The notes under the pieces are model-generated. The model worked only from the letters and a program-made list of their open reading frames with translations. It was not told the origin of the DNA and made no database searches. A DNA stretch of 41,048 bases from XYB1-FULL-44-23 sp964502885 (lineage in GTDB: Bacteria > Patescibacteriota > Microgenomatia > CAZETR01 > Amesbacteraceae): the NCBI GenBank assembly GCA_964502885.1, contig CAZCXU010000010.1:1-41048 (forward strand), in the 5' to 3' direction. Numbering within the stretch: the stretch's first letter is position 1; every line of letters begins with the position of its first letter. This document shows, one piece after another, positions 34,214-41,048 of this stretch. Position numbers and translations under genes: made by a program.

Positions 34214-35547
34214 TTGTAGGAGCAGGTGTTGCTGGTATTAACGCAGCAACTAAATTAGTTGATAACGGCTATCCTGGTGAATTAATCACCATTATAGACA
34301 AAGGTAATGATCCTATTAATCGTTTGCCTGAGGAAGTAATGACAGGTATGTTAGGTGCTGGTGGTTGGTCTGATGGTAAATTAACTTACCATACAGCAAT
34401 TGGTGGCCAATTAAACAAGTATTGTGGTGACGAGAAAGCAATGCAATTAATGGATCAAGTTATTACTAATTTTAGACGTTTCCATCCTAAACCAGAAGAA
34501 ATATTCATGTCCGATCCACAAGAGGAACCTGAATTTATTAAACCATACTTTGGTTTGAGAATGTTTCCTGTATGGCATATTGGATCTAATTTCTTACATG
34601 AGATTGCTAAAGCATGGTATTCATATTTGTTAGATAAAGGTGTTAAATTTGAATGGAAAACCGAAGTTGAAGATATTGACTTTAATGATAATAGAATTTA
34701 TACACATAATGCTGATATGCAATATGATACTTTAATATTTGCAGTAGGAAAATCAGGTATTGATTTTGCTCAAAAATTATCTGATGAATATAGATTCCCA
34801 ACTGAACCTAAATCAGTACAAATTGGTGTTCGATTTGAAGCACCACAAAAATATTTCCAAAAATTAATCGATATAAGTTATGATTTCAAACTCTATCAAA
34901 AATTTGACAAGGTATCTCTCCGTAGCTTTTGTACTAACAACAATGCAGCTTATGTTGCTGTGGAAGAAACTTACGGCGACATCAGTTACAACGGACACGC
35001 CAAAAAAGGCAAAGAATTTGAAAACCAAATGACCAACTTTGGTATCCTAATGGAAATTAAGGGTATTGAAGATCCATTTAAATGGTCAAGAGATGTAGTT
35101 AAAAAATGTCAAGCATTAAAACTAGATTTAGGTGCTGATTGGTCTGAACATGGTGGTGGATTGTATTATTCACCAAGCAGAGAAATTGGTACTACATCAG
35201 AACATGCTACTATTAAAGCTATTAAAGTAGGAGATCTAAGTGTATTTAAAAATGCTTTTGGTGAATATGCAGACTACATAATGAACTTTATTGATAATAT
35301 GAATAAAGTATTTAACTTCGGTGACGATTGGGGTATGTATATTCCTGAAGTAAAGTATTTGTCTCCTGAACCATTAGTTAATTATCATGACTTATCATTA
35401 AATCAGTTTCCAAATGTGCACTTTGTAGGTGATGCTTTAAGTGCTCGTGGTATAACAGTTGCAGGTGCACAAGGAATTTATGTGGCTGAAAAATTAATCC
35501 AACACAGTCATCTTGTAGAATTAACACAAATTTTGGAAACAGAATAA
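34195..35547 (+). CDS. FAD-dependent oxidoreductase, COG2509-like
   Basis: 450 residues. N-terminal dinucleotide-binding motif G9-x-G11-x2-G14 (RIIIVGAGVAGINAATKL), then 'GMLGAGGWSDGKLTYHTAIG' (51-70), which resembles the glycine-rich 'G-x-G-T-x-S-D-G-K-L' of COG2509 dehydrogenases. 'MQYDTLIFAVGKSG' is the second glycine-bearing strand, and near the C-terminus 'VHFVGDALSARGITVAGAQG' is the FAD-contacting D motif. The reaction and substrate are unknown. It overlaps the endonuclease V-like gene by 19 bases, so the two are probably made together. A metabolic or nucleoside-modification role is possible; neither is shown by the sequence. Confidence 0.85.
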   Translation: MDKRIIIVGAGVAGINAATKLVDNGYPGELITIIDKGNDPINRLPEEVMTGMLGAGGWSDGKLTYHTAIGGQLNKYCGDEKAMQLMDQVITNFRRFHPKPEEIFMSDPQEEPEFIKPYFGLRMFPVWHIGSNFLHEIAKAWYSYLLDKGVKFEWKTEVEDIDFNDNRIYTHNADMQYDTLIFAVGKSGIDFAQKLSDEYRFPTEPKSVQIGVRFEAPQKYFQKLIDISYDFKLYQKFDKVSLRSFCTNNNAAYVAVEETYGDISYNGHAKKGKEFENQMTNFGILMEIKGIEDPFKWSRDVVKKCQALKLDLGADWSEHGGGLYYSPSREIGTTSEHATIKAIKVGDLSVFKNAFGEYADYIMNFIDNMNKVFNFGDDWGMYIPEVKYLSPEPLVNYHDLSLNQFPNVHFVGDALSARGITVAGAQGIYVAEKLIQHSHLVELTQILETE

Positions 35548-35562
35548 TATTTTGTAATTTTA
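35532..35562 (+). promoter_or_regulatory. Bacteroidota-type promoter TTTG-N19-TAATTTTA
   Basis: TTTG at 35532-35535 and TAATTTTA at 35555-35562 are again 19 bases apart, with the -7 box beginning 12 bases before the ATG at 35567. The -33 element lies inside the end of the FAD gene. It shares spacing and flanking bases with the promoter at 33701. Confidence 0.6.
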
Positions 35563-35566
35563 GGTT

Positions 35567-35848
35567 ATGGAAGAAAGAAGAGGTAGACCAAAACAAGTAG
35601 TAATAGAAGATAAACCACGTAAATTTACTCGTACATACGAGGATGAACTTACTACTGAAACATGGACCTATAATTTAGATAAATTTGATAAAGGCCCAAT
35701 TGAGGTAGATATTAAATATAAACCTGGTGCTGAAAAAATAATCAAGCAGCAAATTAAAGAAACTAAGCAGCGAAAAAAGATAGAACGCCAAATGAAAAAA
35801 TTAGAAAAAAATGGAGAAAGTAAAACTAAACGAAGGATATTACCATGA
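35567..35848 (+). CDS. Small basic hypothetical protein
   Basis: 93 residues. Starts MEERRGRPKQVVIEDKPRKF, an AT-hook-like 'R-G-R-P-K' followed by a mixed segment (YEDELTTETWTYNLDKFDKG) and a Lys-rich helix (KQQIKETKQRKKIERQMKKL). The GRPK core and overall charge suggest DNA binding, but the match is short. First gene of a unit with its own host-type promoter. It overlaps the next gene by 38 bases in a different frame. Confidence 0.65.
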   Translation: MEERRGRPKQVVIEDKPRKFTRTYEDELTTETWTYNLDKFDKGPIEVDIKYKPGAEKIIKQQIKETKQRKKIERQMKKLEKNGESKTKRRILP

Positions 35849-36053
35849 GGCAATGGATCGTTGCCATGTATTAATGGAAACAATCAATACCCACTTAGTT
35901 GAACATCCAGTTGGAACACAAAAAGATAAAATAAATAGAATGTTCATTAGAGCAATCATTGCTTTAAATGAAGCATATCAAATGGCAGGTGATGAAATAA
36001 TTAAATTAAATAAAAATAAAAATGGAAAGAAGAATCAAAACCGAAAAAGGTGA
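35811..36053 (+). CDS. Small helical phage protein
   Basis: 80 residues. 'LNEGYYHEAMDRCHVLMETI' and 'EHPVGTQKDKINRMFIRAII' with 'ALNEAYQMAG' form a two-helix pattern I recall from small proteins in Bacteroidota phages, function unknown; the C-terminus is Lys/Asn-rich. It starts within the preceding gene and overlaps the following one by 32 bases. These long overlaps make the exact starts less certain than elsewhere, but the conserved-looking helices support this frame. Confidence 0.65.
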   Translation: MEKVKLNEGYYHEAMDRCHVLMETINTHLVEHPVGTQKDKINRMFIRAIIALNEAYQMAGDEIIKLNKNKNGKKNQNRKR

Positions 36054-36300
36054 GGTGTTGTATATTTCCCAAACAACACGCTTAGGACATGATGTTATGG
36101 ATAAAAAAGATCCTAGAGCAAAAGAAAAAATTTGGGTACTTCATAATACTGAAGGCCCTGCATTGATTTCAGGTGGAAAAAAAGAATATTATTTTTGGGG
36201 TATTTACCAAGGTAACAATATTGAAGTTATGAAAGACTTTAGACGTAACCATACTGGTCTCCCACCAGCAAAAAATCCATTATTTAAAACTAGATTATAA
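36022..36300 (+). CDS. Small hypothetical phage protein
   Basis: 92 residues. Contains 'KEKIWVLHNTEGPALISGGK' and 'KEYYFWGIYQGNNIEVMK', resembling short phage repeats of the form 'L-H-N-x-x-G-P-A-x-x ... Y-Y-x-x-G'. No enzymatic motif. It starts inside the previous gene; a second in-frame ATG at 36097 lies after the overlap but would drop part of the conserved strand. Its stop overlaps the kinase ATG by one base. Confidence 0.65.
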   Translation: MERRIKTEKGEVLYISQTTRLGHDVMDKKDPRAKEKIWVLHNTEGPALISGGKKEYYFWGIYQGNNIEVMKDFRRNHTGLPPAKNPLFKTRL

Positions 36301-36830
36301 TGAAAATCGGATTAGTAGGAACAATGTCTGTAGGTAAAACTACATTAGCTAGAGCATTAGGTGAAACTGATCGTTTAAAGGATCATAGTGTACAAACTGA
36401 ACGTAGCAAATATTTGCGCGATTTGGGCATTCCACTTAATACAGATTCTACATTAAAAGGTCAATTTATATTTTTAGCTGAACGTGCTAGTGAATTGTTA
36501 CAACCAAATATTATTACAGATCGCACTATTTGGGACGTATGTGCATTTACAATGAATGCAAATTCAATTAGTGAGCATGAAAAAATGTCGTTTGTACAAA
36601 CAGCATTAATGCTAAAAAACGAATATGATCTTGTAGTTTACGTAGATCCTGCTGGTGTAGACGTTGAAGATAACGGCGTTAGAACAACAGATATTGCATA
36701 TAGAAACAAAATTGACAAAACTATACGCGATTTGCTCGCAGCTAATCCACCACATCTATTAGTAAAAGTTAAAGGAACAACAGAAGAACGCGTTAAAGCT
36801 GTGTTAGAAGCGGTTAGTAAATATTTATAA
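36300..36830 (+). CDS. P-loop kinase/ATPase (AAA_28, NadR- or nucleotide-kinase-like)
   Basis: 176 residues. Walker A at 7-14 (GTMSVGKT) follows a short beta strand. 'LQPNIITDRTIWDVCAFTMN' carries the D-R of deoxynucleoside-kinase-like proteins (Walker B region and sugar-binding Arg), and 'AYRNKIDKTIRDLL' lies in the lid area. The layout matches the AAA_28/NadR-type kinases found in T4-like phages and probably phosphorylates a nucleoside or nucleotide, feeding DNA synthesis. The substrate cannot be read from the sequence. Coupled by TAATG to the genes on both sides. Confidence 0.8.
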   Translation: MKIGLVGTMSVGKTTLARALGETDRLKDHSVQTERSKYLRDLGIPLNTDSTLKGQFIFLAERASELLQPNIITDRTIWDVCAFTMNANSISEHEKMSFVQTALMLKNEYDLVVYVDPAGVDVEDNGVRTTDIAYRNKIDKTIRDLLAANPPHLLVKVKGTTEERVKAVLEAVSKYL

Positions 36831-38293
36831 TGGACACAAACTATAAACAAATGAAGAAAAGCGAATTAAAAGAGTATATTAAAAACCGTATCAAAGAAAC
36901 ATTTGTTATGGATGTACCAGAAGATCCATCACAGTTAGATCCTGCAAAAATCAAAAATTATATTAGTCAGGCAAGAACTAGAGAAAAAGATACAAGTATA
37001 GGAGGACCCAAAAAACCAGTTAAATTTCTTGAAGAGGATAATATCAATGAAATGTCTCGCCCAGCTGTTGTATTTAAAGTAGCTGAAGATTTTAAAGAAA
37101 AAGCCAAAGATATTAAAACTGGTGGCCCTGTTAGTCCAACAAAACTCGCTGATACTTTAAAATTTTTGGAAGGAAAAAGTGAAGTTACTGGTCCTGAAAT
37201 CGCTGCTGGTTTAGGATTTGTAAACGAAAAAGGTAAAGCATTAATGCCTCGCATATATCCTATATTTGCTGCTTTAATCAGTGTTGATGCTCTTACAGCA
37301 ACTGGTGGTACTGAAACAGAAGAAGTATCTGATAAAGAGGAAGAAGAATTTATTTCAGGTGGTCCTGCTCCTGAACCAGAAGAAGAACCAGTTGATGCTA
37401 ATATTGAAAAAGCACAAGCTGTTACTTTAGATCCTGTAACGCAAAAAGCAACTTCGTTTACTATTGATAATGATTCTTTAATTCAATCTATTATTAGATC
37501 ATATAAAGATTCTAAGATTCGTCTTGGTGCTATTCGCGAAGAAGAAGGCGATTTAAGTGCTGCTGACTATAAAAAAGCATTACAAAAAGGTAAAGAAGCT
37601 AGCACTGATATCTTAGCTAAAAGACTTGATACTTTAGTTACAAAACTTAAAGAATTAGAACCAGAAGTATTGGACAAAGTACTTACTACTTTAGATTTCA
37701 AATTTAAATCAGTAGATGCTGCTAGTATTTCTAAAATATTATCTAAAAAATTAGGTAAAGAAATTAAACCTGCTTCTGTTAAAAAAGCAGATATTGATAT
37801 TGTGGATCTCGATGATGAAGAATTAATGGAAGATACAGGTGTTGAAGATATTTCTTATGAACCTACATTTAAAGACTACGAAAACATATATGAAGCTCCT
37901 AAAACAACAGGTGGACGTCGTTTTATCCCAAAAGAATTTAATCTTCCTTCTGAATTAAGAGGCGAACACTTTAAATTACTTAAAAGAGGAAGTGAATATG
38001 TGTTATTAGTTTCTGAATTAGCTAAAATAGCTTTAGATGCTATTGAAAGAGGTAGAACATCATTTGAAAAAGAACAAGGATTATCAGCATTAACCCGTTT
38101 GTTTAAAGATAAAATGCCAGCTGGTACTAGAATGGCTATTAAAAACGGAATTAAGTTTGGTAAAACTGATCCAAATAATAAAATGATTGTAGCTAATTTA
38201 ACAATTAATGGTGTTGATGATAAAGGTGATATCTTAATTAAAAACCCGTTTCACGATTCTGAAGAAGATATCGTGTCTACTAAATACGAATAA
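36830..38293 (+). CDS. Long acidic leader-bearing protein; true start possibly 36851
   Basis: 487 residues from the ATG at 36830, which overlaps the previous stop. Seven codons later an ATG at 36851 begins MKKSELKEYIKNRIKETFVM, which matches the MKxSELKE leader of the protein at 30000; this makes 36851 the likelier start of a 480-residue protein, with R-I-K-E as candidate cleavage site. The body contains 'GGPVSPTKLADTLKFLEGKS' and 'VTGPEIAAGLGFVNEKGKAL', an acidic linker, and further helical regions. No enzyme motif. Possibly a capsid-interior protein. It directly abuts the next gene. Confidence 0.72.
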   Translation: MDTNYKQMKKSELKEYIKNRIKETFVMDVPEDPSQLDPAKIKNYISQARTREKDTSIGGPKKPVKFLEEDNINEMSRPAVVFKVAEDFKEKAKDIKTGGPVSPTKLADTLKFLEGKSEVTGPEIAAGLGFVNEKGKALMPRIYPIFAALISVDALTATGGTETEEVSDKEEEEFISGGPAPEPEEEPVDANIEKAQAVTLDPVTQKATSFTIDNDSLIQSIIRSYKDSKIRLGAIREEEGDLSAADYKKALQKGKEASTDILAKRLDTLVTKLKELEPEVLDKVLTTLDFKFKSVDAASISKILSKKLGKEIKPASVKKADIDIVDLDDEELMEDTGVEDISYEPTFKDYENIYEAPKTTGGRRFIPKEFNLPSELRGEHFKLLKRGSEYVLLVSELAKIALDAIERGRTSFEKEQGLSALTRLFKDKMPAGTRMAIKNGIKFGKTDPNNKMIVANLTINGVDDKGDILIKNPFHDSEEDIVSTKYE

Positions 38294-39022
38294 ATGAAAT
38301 ATTTTGATGCATTTTTAGATTTTGTAGGACGTAATAAAAAATTTATAACTGTAATTTTAGCTGTTATTTTAATATTCTTAGTATATGATACTGGATGTAC
38401 AGGTAAATATAAAAAAGAAATTAAAGAATTAGAAAAAGAAATTACTGTAGTACAAGATCAATTTGAAGAAGCAGTAGCAGAAAAAGAGCGTTTTAAAGAT
38501 TCTTCATTAGTTTATGAAGTAGAAGCAGAACAAGCTGGTAAAGAAGCTGCTATTTTTAAAGCTAGAGCAGAAAAAGAACGTAAAGCAAAAGAAGAAGCAT
38601 TAGCTGCTCTTCGCAATTTACCTAAAGAAGTAATTGATACATTTTTTGTAAAACGTTATGATACTGTTCCTAAAATAGGTGTTGATTTAGCACTTGATCA
38701 AAACGTTGGTAATGCTGTTGTAATTGAATTAGTTGAAAAAGATCATTTAGTAGGTGAATTAGCTACATCAAAACAAGAAAATGGTGCTTTAACTACCCAA
38801 GTAAATTCATTACAAAACTCACTTATATTTTCTAAAGCAGCATTAACACAAGCTGATTCAGCTATTGCTTTAAAATCAAAGCAATTCGAAATGCAACAAC
38901 AAATAAGTGAATATCTTAAAAAAGACCTTAAAGCATCTCAAAAGAAAGCATTTTGGAATAAATTTAAAGGTCTTGGTGTTGGTATTGCTGCTGGTATTAC
39001 TGCTGGTTTATTAATAAAATAA
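38294..39022 (+). CDS. Membrane-anchored coiled-coil protein, spanin-like
   Basis: 242 residues. One N-terminal membrane segment (KFITVILAVILIFLVYDTGC, about 16-35), then a long charged coiled coil (YKKEIKELEKEITVVQDQFE through ERKAKEEALAALRN), a short beta-containing middle ('VIDTFFVKRYDTVPKIGV'), another coiled coil, and a hydrophobic C-terminal end (GLGVGIAAGITAGLLIK). The first part resembles inner-membrane spanins. The second hydrophobic end is unusual and could be a membrane contact or a glycine zipper. Lysis or membrane-scaffold role is inferred; no endolysin or holin gene is next to it. Transcription ends at the hairpin at 39045. Confidence 0.68.
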   Translation: MKYFDAFLDFVGRNKKFITVILAVILIFLVYDTGCTGKYKKEIKELEKEITVVQDQFEEAVAEKERFKDSSLVYEVEAEQAGKEAAIFKARAEKERKAKEEALAALRNLPKEVIDTFFVKRYDTVPKIGVDLALDQNVGNAVVIELVEKDHLVGELATSKQENGALTTQVNSLQNSLIFSKAALTQADSAIALKSKQFEMQQQISEYLKKDLKASQKKAFWNKFKGLGVGIAAGITAGLLIK

Positions 39023-39044
39023 TATAATATAATAATATAAATTA

Positions 39045-39070
39045 AGCTCGCTATAATGCGAGCTTTTTTT
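39045..39070 (+). terminator. Intrinsic terminator after the coiled-coil gene
   Basis: AGCTCGC (39045-39051) pairs with GCGAGCT (39058-39064) around a TATAAT loop, followed by six more T. It ends the unit that starts at 35567. Confidence 0.88.
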
Positions 39071-39077
39071 CTAATTA

Positions 39078-39087
39078 TATATTTATA
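39078..39087 (+). promoter_or_regulatory. AT-rich box TATATTTATA after the terminator
   Basis: Exact copy of the box seen at 32344 and 23951, eight bases after the terminator and 59 bases before the GTG start at 39137. Terminator-then-box order is the same as at 23922-23960, and it is well placed to drive the terminase transcript. Confidence 0.4.
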
Positions 39088-39136
39088 TATAACAGGTTGT
39101 AAATTGTTTAACTAACTAAAAAACATATGGACGACG

Positions 39137-39379
39137 GTGATTCGAAAAATAAAACAAATAAAACAAAATCGAAGAAAGCGCCTGATCTTTTTCAAGGATT
39201 TATCCTTGATGCTAGCTATGTTTTTTCTGCCCCTTGGTTACGACGCCCTATTCAAGCTAATTATGGACCTGACTGGATCTTATTGGGCCGCGGACGCCGT
39301 ATTTTATTCAATTTCAGGTTGTTTTTGGTTGTCCTATATATTATTATCGAGATATTCAAGAATCAAATTTAAAGGTTAA
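39137..39379 (+). CDS. Small membrane protein before terminase (GTG start)
   Basis: 80 residues from a GTG. A basic N-terminus (IRKIKQIKQNRRKRLIFF) precedes two membrane segments (DLSLMLAMFFLPLGYDALFK and ADAVFYSISGCFWLSYILLS). The stop overlaps the terminase ATG as TAATG. I prefer this frame over the one opened by the ATG at 39127, because it is the frame with membrane-protein structure and proper coupling, and I recall similar small proteins before terminase in marine phages. A holin-like or membrane-docking role is possible. Confidence 0.65.
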   Translation: MIRKIKQIKQNRRKRLIFFKDLSLMLAMFFLPLGYDALFKLIMDLTGSYWAADAVFYSISGCFWLSYILLSRYSRIKFKG

Positions 39380-40956
39380 TGAGCGAAAATATTAAAGACA
39401 TAATAAAGCAGGAATACATTAAATGTATGACCGATCCTGCCCACTTTATGAAAAAATATTGTATGATTCAACACCCAACTAGGGGCCGCATACAATTCCA
39501 TTTATATCCTTTCCAAGAAAAAGTATTATACCAATTCCAAAAGAATAATTACAATATAGTACTCAAATCCCGTCAGTTAGGTATCTCTACTCTTGTAGCT
39601 GGTTTTTCTTTATGGATGATGTTATTTCATAAAGATAAAAACGTGTTGTGTATAGCAACTAAACAAGATACTGCTAAAAACATGGTTACTAAGGTAAGAT
39701 TTATGTATGATAACTTACCTTCATGGTTGAAAGGAGCTGAGAAGCCTTTGGAGAATAATAAACTTTTACTTAAATTGGCAAATGGCTCTCAAGTAAAAGC
39801 TGTTTCTGCTGCTAGCGATGCTGGTAGATCTGAAGCAGTATCTTTACTAATAATAGATGAGGCTGCGTTCATTGAAAGTATTGATGAGATATTTGCTTCC
39901 GCTCAACAAACCTTAGCTACTGGTGGTGGATGTATAGCATTATCTACTCCTAATGGTACTGGTAATTGGTTCCATCAGACATGGCAAAAAGCAGAAATTG
40001 GAGACAACTCATTTGTTCCTATTCGTTTGCCTTGGCATGTGCACCCTGAAAGAAATCAGGAATGGAGAGTAAGACAAGATAGTGATTTAGGTATTAGAAT
40101 GGCTGCCCAAGAGTGTGATTGTGATTTTGCTACTTCAGGTGATACTGTGTTTGAACCTGATAATATAGGTTGGTTTGAAGCTAATTTAATAGAACCAATT
40201 GAAAAAAGAGGCATGGATGGTAACTTATGGATATGGGAACAACCAGACTATTCTAGAAGTTATTTAGTAGTAGCTGACGTAGCAAGAGGAGATGGTAAAG
40301 ATTATTCTGCATGTCATGTGTTTGATATTGAAACAGCAACACAAGTAGCAGAATATAGAGGACAAATAGGCACACGTGATTATGGACATATGTTAGTAGG
40401 TTTAGCAGCAGAGTATAATGATGCTTTGCTATCAATAGAAAATGCTAATGTAGGTTGGGATACAGTGCAAACAGCAATTGATAGAGGATATAGAAATTTA
40501 TATTATTCTCCAAAACAAGATGCTTTAACCTCTGATCAATGGACTAGACGATATGAAAATGATGGAAATTTAATAGCTGGTTTTACAACATCTGTAAAAA
40601 CTAGACCATTAATGATTGAAAAATTTAGAGAATATGCACATGAAAAATCATGTACTATACGCTCAAAACGATTAATAGAAGAAATGAAGGTTTTTATTTG
40701 GAAAAATAGTAAAGCACAAGCTCAAGAGGGATACAACGATGACTTAGTAATGTCATTTAGTATGGGTCTTTACTTGCGCGATACTGCATTAAGATTTAGA
40801 AAACATAATATAGAACAAGATAGAGCTTCACTAACTGGATTTTCAGTTGAACGAGGTTTTATGAGTCCTTATGCTGCTAGAGGTAATGGTGCTCCTAATC
40901 CTTGGCAAATGCCCACAGACCAGGGTAAGGAAGATATTACTTGGTTAATAAGGTAA
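39379..40956 (+). CDS. 17: Terminase large subunit (gp17-like)
   Basis: 525 residues. ATPase part: adenine/Walker A-like motif at about 64-71 (KSRQLGISTLVA), Walker B 'LLIIDEAAF' with D160-E161, and the coupling motif 'ALSTPNG' near 187-193. Nuclease part: D300 in 'YLVVADVARGDGKDYS', E354 in 'LLSIENANVGW', and D454/D455 in 'GYNDDLVMSFSMG', the RNase H-like metal site. This enzyme pumps DNA into the prohead and makes the packaging cuts. It is somewhat shorter than T4 gp17 (610). The small subunit is not seen next to it. Followed by an AATATTTATA box and the portal gene. Confidence 0.95.
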   Translation: MSENIKDIIKQEYIKCMTDPAHFMKKYCMIQHPTRGRIQFHLYPFQEKVLYQFQKNNYNIVLKSRQLGISTLVAGFSLWMMLFHKDKNVLCIATKQDTAKNMVTKVRFMYDNLPSWLKGAEKPLENNKLLLKLANGSQVKAVSAASDAGRSEAVSLLIIDEAAFIESIDEIFASAQQTLATGGGCIALSTPNGTGNWFHQTWQKAEIGDNSFVPIRLPWHVHPERNQEWRVRQDSDLGIRMAAQECDCDFATSGDTVFEPDNIGWFEANLIEPIEKRGMDGNLWIWEQPDYSRSYLVVADVARGDGKDYSACHVFDIETATQVAEYRGQIGTRDYGHMLVGLAAEYNDALLSIENANVGWDTVQTAIDRGYRNLYYSPKQDALTSDQWTRRYENDGNLIAGFTTSVKTRPLMIEKFREYAHEKSCTIRSKRLIEEMKVFIWKNSKAQAQEGYNDDLVMSFSMGLYLRDTALRFRKHNIEQDRASLTGFSVERGFMSPYAARGNGAPNPWQMPTDQGKEDITWLIR

Positions 40957-40957
40957 A

Positions 40958-40967
40958 AATATTTATA
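40958..40967 (+). promoter_or_regulatory. AT-rich box AATATTTATA
   Basis: Two bases after the terminase stop and beginning 13 bases before the ATG at 40971, the same spacing as at 191 and 32344. Confidence 0.35.
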
Positions 40968-40970
40968 CAC

Positions 40971-41048
40971 ATGATAGACACATCTTTATTTGGTAGGTTA
41001 AAAAGATTATTTTCAACTGATGTAATTATTCGCAATGTTGGCGGAAAT
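40971..41048 (+). CDS. 20: Start of portal protein gene (cut by window end)
   Basis: Only the first 26 codons are present, starting MIDTSLFGRLKRLFSTDVII and running into the window end. The wording 'L-F-G-R-L-K-x-L-F-S-T-D-V-x-I-R-N-V-G-G-N' is what I remember from the N-terminus of gp20-type portal proteins of marine T4-like phages, and position after terminase fits. With so little sequence the call depends on that recall and on context. Confidence 0.65.
   Translation, partial: MIDTSLFGRLKRLFSTDVIIRNVGGN

Noticed and set aside
39127..39372. 81-residue frame with an ATG start overlapping the small membrane protein
   Set aside because: The frame 39137-39379 has two clear membrane segments and a TAATG junction with terminase; the other frame looks like a shifted shadow. 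The ATG context keeps some doubt.
191..40967. The recurring box read as T4-type TATAAATA late promoters on the minus strand
   Set aside because: All accepted genes are on the + strand and the boxes sit in front of their starts; a minus-strand promoter at each would have no gene to drive.
1..41048. tRNA genes
   Set aside because: The few gene-free gaps are too short or have no cloverleaf or T-loop-like sequence.

Overview
The window is a stretch of a large, AT-rich tailed-phage genome of T4-like (contractile-tail) ancestry. Every gene I accept lies on the + strand. It carries gp25 and gp6 baseplate-wedge homologues, a gp17-type terminase and the first codons of what looks like the portal gene. 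The host is probably a member of the Bacteroidota. The evidence for that is an Oar-like TonB-dependent receptor with a carboxypeptidase-regulatory N-terminal domain, A-rich leaders instead of Shine-Dalgarno sites, and two promoters that fit the Bacteroidota pattern TTTG-N19-TAnnTTT.

Layout. 1-8887: baseplate and tail genes (unknown 3' end, leader protein, gp25, gp6, a beta-sandwich protein, a small coiled-coil protein, and a very large tail protein broken by a 10-N assembly gap). 8936-17744: virion and adhesin module, dominated by a 1635-residue Thr/Pro-repeat protein and a shorter relative, bracketed by two proteins that share a C-terminal domain. 17744-20493: a possible ADP-ribosyltransferase-like protein, a GIY-YIG endonuclease, a primase and a RecB/Cas4-type nuclease. 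20621-23896: the TonB-dependent receptor as a one-gene unit with a terminator hairpin on each side. 23983-33608: a long run of small, tightly overlapping genes, many starting with one of a few recurring N-terminal leader peptides. It also holds a metalloprotease/ADP-ribosyltransferase-like fusion and a DEDDy exonuclease. 33737-35547: an endonuclease V-like gene overlapping a COG2509-type FAD protein. 35567-39022: small genes, a P-loop kinase-like protein, a long acidic leader protein and a membrane-anchored coiled-coil protein. 39137-41048: a small membrane protein, terminase and partial portal.

The two most interesting features are these. First, at least eleven genes start with short amphipathic leaders in three recurring types, each ending in an (I/L)-x-E-like tripeptide (one weak match). 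This is the pattern of T4 capsid-targeting sequences, which the prohead protease removes, and it suggests a set of proteins packed into the capsid and injected into the host; one of them may be an ADP-ribosyltransferase. Second, the phage carries a complete outer-membrane TonB-dependent receptor as a moron-like cassette, which could change nutrient uptake or phage susceptibility of the infected cell.

A recurring AT-rich box, TATATTTATA or AATATTTATA, lies before most genes that have an upstream gap, often 12-13 bases before the ATG, and lacks a TTTG -33 box where I checked. It is a candidate late promoter. The two TTTG-containing promoters (before 33737 and 35567) look host-type. No tRNA, rRNA, CRISPR array, insertion sequence or attachment site was seen, and no gene-free stretch exceeds 300 bases. 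All family names are from memory of motifs, not from searches.
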